From: Helicobacteraceae bacterium
Lineage (GTDB): Bacteria > Campylobacterota > Campylobacteria > Campylobacterales > Sulfurimonadaceae
Direction of reading: 5' to 3'
Length of the DNA: 6,096 nucleotides
NCBI GenBank assembly: GCA_027081565.1
Contig: JALWKG010000093.1
Span: 1-6,096 of the forward strand
This document shows positions 1 to 4,600 of the stretch, one piece after another. Both the position numbers and the translations under genes were made by a program. The notes below the pieces were generated by a model. That model was given only the letters and a program-made list of their open reading frames with translations, was not told where the DNA came from and searched no databases. Every line of letters begins with the position of its first letter. The stretch's first letter is position 1.

Positions 1-55
1 TTTTTCCTGCTTTGATCTGTTCTGCTAAGTGATCTACGTCTAACTCTATCTTCAT
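1..55 (-). CDS. N-terminal fragment of a protein, possibly an IS256-type transposase (runs off left edge)
   Basis: The reading frame starts at an ATG at 55..53 and is still open at the window edge, giving 18 residues, MKIELDVDHLAEQIKAGK. The start is supported by a good Shine-Dalgarno sequence, AGAAGGA at 69..63, 7 nt upstream of the ATG. It begins 24 bp after the stop of the SGNH gene on the same strand. The fragment is too short for domain assignment. The LAEQIKAGK pattern near the N-terminus resembles the opening of IS256-family transposases, and the upstream DNA resembles an IS end with about the usual spacing between terminal repeat and start codon. Transposase is therefore the best guess, but it is an inference from context. 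Alternatives are a small DNA-binding protein or another gene co-transcribed with the hydrolase. That a gene starts here is fairly secure; its identity is not. Confidence 0.55.
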   Translation of the reverse strand, partial: MKIELDVDHLAEQIKAGK

Positions 56-65
56 CTGTAATTCC

Positions 66-98
66 TTCTGTGTTCAATTTTATCTAATTGACACAGAA
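66..98 (-). promoter_or_regulatory. Stem-loop overlapping the ribosome binding site of the left-edge gene
   Basis: In minus-strand RNA, the 8-nt arm TTCTGTGT (98..91) pairs exactly with ACACAGAA (73..66). The stem continues inward with CAATT (90..86) pairing with AATTG (79..75), separated by a single bulged A at 74. The 6-nt loop AGATAA (85..80) contains the stop codon of the SGNH frame. The stem is therefore 13 bp with one bulge. Its 3' arm covers AGAA, the first part of the Shine-Dalgarno sequence AGAAGGA at 69..63. A transcript entering from the SGNH gene would contain the whole hairpin, whereas one starting inside the loop or 3' arm would not. This arrangement would lower translation from read-through mRNA. 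The pairing is visible; the function is inferred by analogy with IS10 and IS50. Confidence 0.5.
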
Positions 99-1453
99 TT
101 TTTTACAGTCCCTTTTGCAAAGACCTTTTTTAGAGACTTATAGTAAATTTCATATTGTCCGATGATATTTGGATGAAATGATCTATTTATATGATCATCA
201 TTTGTTGTTAGTACCTCACTTAAACCATTAAACCATGGATCTGTTGATGTTACACCATGGTATTTTATCGATGGATTGTATTCCATTACATCATTGGCTA
301 TAAATTGAGAGTTGATGCTATTCTCGCAAAATGTTATTATAATTTGATTCAGAGGTTCAAGTACTAACTCGTATACTCGTTGCAACTCTAACTCAGAGAT
401 AGTAGAATAATCTGAGTAATTACCTTGCTCATTCTTGGTCATATCTGGATAAGTGTTGAGTATCCATTTTGTGTCTTTTAAAAGAGAATGATTTTTACTG
501 TACTGTACTAACAAATCGAGTGCTATCTTCAATGTTCTCTTCCCTCGCTCGATTTTCTCATAGTCATCTGAATTTAAATCACCGACATTATGAAATAATA
601 CACTTCTTATCAGTTTAGATAACCCAGATTTGCCATTTTCACTTTCATACATATCATTACCACCAATAGTGATGAAAATATAGTCAAGTGATTTTTGGTC
701 TAACCAATTGATAACTTGCTCTAATTGTGTTCCGTCCAAGACATCATATGTTTCTAAAGATGGTTCTGTATTGTTATCTAGGGATTCTTCTAATTGAGCG
801 TAATCTGGGACAGCTATTATGGAAGACTTAACAAATTTATCTTTGTTTTCATTACCTTCAAGAAGTTGTGCTCCAGAAAAGGTAGTATTGATAGACTGCA
901 CGCGATAATCTTCTCGTAATTTTTCTTTATAACGTTCCAATCCTGATAATGAAGAACGAAAAGCATCTGGATCGCCAAGATCATAGACACCTGTTCCAAC
1001 TCCTGCTGCATAAGAATCACCCATTAAAGCAATACGAAGAGGTCGTGGAACAATAAAGTTGTATTTTTTAGCATTATTATTGTTTAGATCTATACTTACG
1101 GTTAAGTCGATGTCCTTTCGTTCCCATGTTTGTGTGGCGGTACCTAAAAGTAGAGAGTTTAACTCTATCTCTCTTTCTTTACCAAATATATTGGTTAAGT
1201 CATCAGATATTATAAATGTACCTTCTAATAGTGTAGTATCTTCTTCATGAGGGGTTAAAAGCAATTTATGTTTTTTCCCATTTTTTGTTTGATCTTTATG
1301 AGTGAAATGTAGATGAATAAAAGGCATAACATTGTTTTCTTTTTTTCGTCTGACATAGATTTTTATTGTTTTTTCACCAGCTTGTGTAGGTAATACAGTA
1401 TGAATAATTTTGTATTTATTTTGATATCCCTTTTTCATTTTATCTCTTGGCAT
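80..1453 (-). CDS. SGNH/GDSL-family hydrolase with an unknown N-terminal domain
   Basis: The 457-residue protein is a likely ester hydrolase (esterase, lipase or carbohydrate deacetylase); the substrate is unknown. Block I is IALMGDSYAAGVG with nucleophile Ser147, a candidate block II Gly is Gly194 in FSGAQ, block III is TIGGNDMY with Asn266, and block V is RSFHPN with His427 followed by GQ. GDSYAAGVG and SFHPN resemble the Streptomyces scabies esterase-like branch, where the acidic partner three residues before His can be absent; that position is Arg424 here. Residues 1-135 form a separate, probably beta-rich, basic domain that I do not recognise. There is no signal peptide or membrane segment, so it may be cytoplasmic. 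The start is supported by AGGA at 1464..1461, 7 nt upstream of the ATG; Met6 has a weaker site. GC is about one third, below the upstream giant gene. The last ten residues appear to be encoded by IS DNA, so the original C-terminus is probably lost, but the catalytic core is complete. Confidence 0.88.
   Translation of the reverse strand: MPRDKMKKGYQNKYKIIHTVLPTQAGEKTIKIYVRRKKENNVMPFIHLHFTHKDQTKNGKKHKLLLTPHEEDTTLLEGTFIISDDLTNIFGKEREIELNSLLLGTATQTWERKDIDLTVSIDLNNNNAKKYNFIVPRPLRIALMGDSYAAGVGTGVYDLGDPDAFRSSLSGLERYKEKLREDYRVQSINTTFSGAQLLEGNENKDKFVKSSIIAVPDYAQLEESLDNNTEPSLETYDVLDGTQLEQVINWLDQKSLDYIFITIGGNDMYESENGKSGLSKLIRSVLFHNVGDLNSDDYEKIERGKRTLKIALDLLVQYSKNHSLLKDTKWILNTYPDMTKNEQGNYSDYSTISELELQRVYELVLEPLNQIIITFCENSINSQFIANDVMEYNPSIKYHGVTSTDPWFNGLSEVLTTNDDHINRSFHPNIIGQYEIYYKSLKKVFAKGTVKNSVSIR
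90..112 (-). repeat. Candidate terminal inverted repeat of the insertion sequence
   Basis: Minus-strand bases 112..90 read GGGACTGT, six A, TTCTGTGTC. The assignment rests on resemblance to remembered IS256-family ends and on position, because the partner repeat is not in the window. If the tip is at 112, the flanking 8-9 bp on the host side (plus strand 113-121, ttttgcaaa) would be the target duplication. The repeat encodes the last residues of the SGNH reading frame as it stands, GTVKNSVSIR, starting at the GGG codon. Confidence 0.4.
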
Positions 1454-1476
1454 GTTCTTTTCCTATAATTAGTGTA

Positions 1477-1513
1477 GAGACTTGCTAACAACTATAAGAT
1501 TGTCAAAAGTCTC
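1477..1513 (-). promoter_or_regulatory. Stem-loop in the leader of the SGNH gene
   Basis: On the minus strand GAGACTT (1513..1507) pairs exactly with AAGTCTC (1483..1477). After a small internal loop (T against GC), TGACAA (1505..1500) pairs with TTGTTA (1491..1486), including one G-U pair, leaving the 8-nt loop TCTTATAG. The structure lies 23 bp upstream of the start codon and just downstream of the promoter candidate at 1515-1545, so it would sit near the 5' end of the mRNA. It could stabilise the message or be an operator. No T-run follows on the minus strand, so it is unlikely to be a terminator for the giant gene. Confidence 0.4.
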
Positions 1514-1514
1514 A

Positions 1515-1545
1515 TTTATATTGTTTTGTTCCCACTCTTTATCAA
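1515..1545 (-). promoter_or_regulatory. Candidate promoter for the SGNH gene
   Basis: The minus strand shows TTGATA (1545..1540) as a -35-like box. TATAAA (1520..1515) lies 19 bp downstream, or the overlapping AATATA (1522..1517) at 17 bp. Transcription would begin near 1508, leaving a leader of roughly 55 nt that contains the stem-loop and the Shine-Dalgarno sequence. The region is AT-rich, so a chance match is possible. A separate promoter is plausible because the upstream gene ends in its own hairpin and the two genes differ in base composition. Confidence 0.3.
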
Positions 1546-1567
1546 ATATGAACAACACTTTTTATCA

Positions 1568-1590
1568 AGCATGTAAAGCTTCTACATGCT
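1568..1590 (-). terminator. Stem-loop after the giant gene, weak terminator candidate
   Basis: A perfect 8-bp inverted repeat, AGCATGTA (1568-1575) and TACATGCT (1583-1590), encloses a 7-nt loop starting 18 bp after the stop codon of the giant gene. In minus-strand RNA the stem can be extended by four pairs, mostly G-U. No U-run follows; the downstream sequence is GATAAAAAGTG. It therefore lacks the second half of an intrinsic terminator and may instead protect the 3' end of the mRNA or act with Rho. Read on the plus strand it also lacks a T-run directly downstream. Confidence 0.35.
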
Positions 1591-1607
1591 CAACACCCGT
1601 GATCTGT

Positions 1608-4600
1608 TTACTCCGTACCAAAAGAGAAGACAGCGCCATTGATACGTCCATCGATCTCTAAGCCACAAGCACCGAAAACGAAGGTTGATGTGCCGCTGCC
1701 AAAGCTTACACTACAGCCAAAGTTTTCATTTGTATTGTTCTGTGTTCCGAAAAGTTTTGTCTCCTGTACCCAACCGGAGCCGGTCTTGTTGTAGACATAG
1801 ACAGCTCCCGTATTATTGAAAGAGGAATCATCACCTGAAGCACCTACTAAGAGCTTGGTCCCATTAATGGCAATGCTGGAACCAAAGTTTTCTGCGGCTA
1901 CTCCTGTAATGGTTGCAGACTTTTGCCATCCCTCGGGTCCATCAGAGTAGATATAGACAGCATCTCCGTACTGCAGGTCGCTGACGGCGATGCGATTGCC
2001 ATCGAAGTCAAGATGCCCTCCATATACAGGATTTGAATTGATAATCGTTTGATTGGTCTCGTAGATACCATCACTGTCGGTATCGGTATAGATTATCATA
2101 CCCTGGTCGTCATTTGCAGATGTTAAACCATATCCTGTAGATACGATAGTATCTCCTGATACAGCCACTGTTCGTCCAATAGTGAAGGAGAGTCCGCTTG
2201 GTGAGAGCTTTTCACTAAGTGTCACAGAAGTGTTGTCATAGGTAAAGAGATAAACAGCACCACCGCTGGATGGATTTCCTTCATCATCCATAGGTGCACC
2301 GACGACGATATGGTTGGCATCAATATCAACAGTAAAACCAAAATAGTCACCTGAATTGACAGTGCCGCTCGGCAACATTTTGGCAACTTCGACCCATGTT
2401 GTTCCGTTATAGTGGAAGAGGTAGGCTGCTCCAGCATTATAGGTCGCAGTATCTTCCCAATAAGCACCTACAACAGCATAGTCTCCCCATATAGCGACAG
2501 AAGTTCCAAACTTATCACCGAAGGCTGCATCGCTTGCTGTGAGTTTTTGCATAGAGCTCCACTGTGTACCGTCGTGTTGATAGATGTAGGCACTTCCTGA
2601 ACTGGTGCCATCGTCATCAGAATCCGGAATACCTACAATCATATAATTTCCTGAGACATCTATCACTTCGCGTGCCGTGTCACCGTCATTAAGCGTACTC
2701 TCATAGAGGAGTTGTTTGTTGACATAAGGCACCAATGCGTTGGTGACCTCTATGTTGACGTTTTCTACGCTGGTGTGTGTTCCATCGTCTGCTGTTATCT
2801 GAAGCTCGTAGATGTTGTTACTGTCTGCGTCCGTAGGTGCTTCATAATCCACGACACCTGTAAATTCAAGCTCTTTGTTACTGTTAAGTGTAAATTCAGA
2901 TGCATCAGCACCTCCAGATATTGTGATAGCAACACTGCTGGTGGCATGACCATCCTGTAGGTCGTCTGCTATAACACCAAGGAAGATACCACCTTCTGTA
3001 AGGCTCTTGGTGGTTATGATCTGCGGTGGAAGCTCATCACTGGCCAGATAGTTATAGGCGTAGGCGTGTTCATGGGTCCCAAACACAAAGAACTGATCCG
3101 TGAAGCTTCCTTTGTATTGAACACCGGAAGCGATGTCATTGATAGCAACGGGAGAGACGATCTTGGGTTTTTGTGTAAAGTTATTGCCATTTTGAGTGTA
3201 CAGATAATAAGCGCCTCTATTCTCTTTGTCTTTTTGTGCATTGATAGCTATTTGCTCACCGCTCCAGATGATCTCACTTCCAAACTCAGCTGTAGCATCC
3301 GCTGGTGTTATGTCCGTGTTTGTATAGTCGGTTGATGTGTTGTACTGCAGGTAGTGTACAAGACCATTACCATTGGGATGTTTTGGTTCGGAGACTAAAA
3401 TGTCACTGTTTTGAATGGCGACACGTGCTCCAAATCGAGAACCATAAGTACTGCCATAGATAGTATGTTCTAAACTCCAGGATGTTCCGTTGTCTACATA
3501 GATGTAAGCGGCACCTACATCTGTGTTGGCACCATTTTCTGCCCAAGGTGTACCAACAATGAGTTTTGAACCCTCAATTGCGACACCACAACCAAAAAAG
3601 TTATAGTTTGCCGCTGCAGGTTCTGTCAGTTCACTTCTGTTCCAGGTGGTACCGTCGTAATGGTAAATATAGACTTTACCCTGGGCACTGTTGTCGTAAG
3701 AAGAACCAATGACAAAAGTGTCACTTCCATTAAAGCTTACTGCTCCACTGCGCTGGCAAGTATCTCCAGATTCAGTGCTTCCTGGTGGATAGGTGTCACT
3801 GAACTCTTCTGTCCAGCTGTCGCTATTAGCGTCATAAAGGAAGATCCGGATGTCTCCACTGTTTGCATCAGAGGTGATCAATCTGTTGTTTTTAAGGACC
3901 ATTGCGTGCTTATACGCGTTTGTGAGGTTGGTGTGATGGACCCATGCAGTACCGTCAAATTGATAGATGTCGGCGCCATTGTTGTTGAGAAGGACACTCC
4001 ATTGACCATCACTTGTGGTTGCGCTGGGAAAGATTAAACTACTGTCGATCTCCTGGATCTGTGGTGAGATCTCATCTGTTACGGTTACGGTAAAGTCAGC
4101 TTCTACCGGAGTTCCGTCGCTGATAGCGAGACGAAGCGCATAAACGTTGTCTCCATCACTGTCCAGAGGTATTTCATAGTCGGGGGTAGAGACAAACTGC
4201 AGTACTCCACTGGAAGGGTCTATAGAAAACTTGCTCTGATCAGCACCACCTACAATACTGTAAGTGATGGTACTGGAGCTGTCAAGGTCTGATGCCGGAA
4301 TGGAACCACAGGTTTTGATGTTCTCTTGTTTTGTGATGTCCTGAGGTCCATCGAATGTCGGCAGGTTGTCGTTGATGTCTGTGACAGTGACATTGAGGGT
4401 GATGGTATCGCTTAATGCTCCATCACTGACTTCAACATCACAGGTGTAGACATTGTCACCGTTTGCATCGAGAGGGTTTTCTCTGTCAGGTGTGATGTTC
4501 ATCTTGAGTATGCCGCTGGTAGCATTGACATCGAAGAACCCGGCATCATCTCCACCTGAGATGCTGTAGGTCAGTGTCGTTGGGTTGTCTTCATCGGTAG

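Larger units (their letters stand above)
1..112 (-). mobile_element. Probable left end of an IS256-type insertion sequence, partial
   Basis: Reading on the minus strand, the SGNH gene passes at about position 112 into a sequence with the character of an IS256-family terminus: GGGACTGT, a run of six A, then TTCTGTGTC (112..90). This is followed by a short leader and a new start codon at 55. Repeated CTGT/TGTGT blocks around an A-run are, as I recall, typical of inverted repeats in this family. The 57 bp between the proposed tip and the start codon suits an IS whose transposase begins close to its end. The remaining ~1.2 kb, the other inverted repeat and any target duplication lie outside the window. 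The exact tip is uncertain by a few bases. Confidence 0.45.

Noticed and set aside
1501..1506. Perfect TTGACA on the minus strand as a -35 box
   Set aside because: At 16-18 bp downstream the sequence is AAGTCT-like, with no acceptable -10. The hexamer is part of the stem-loop at 1477-1513.
1568..1590. Classical Rho-independent terminator of the giant gene
   Set aside because: The stem is good but no T-run follows on the minus strand, so it is kept only as a weak candidate.
1454..1607. A small gene or RNA gene in the intergenic space
   Set aside because: I found no start with a ribosome binding site leading into a meaningful frame, and no tRNA-like fold; the stretch is accounted for by two hairpins and a promoter candidate.
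3660..4037. Open frame of about 125 codons on the plus strand
   Set aside because: It is antisense to propeller 1, has no recognisable domain or good ribosome binding site, and the repeated composition of the opposite gene readily produces such open frames. Other antisense and out-of-frame openings in both large genes were dismissed for the same reason.
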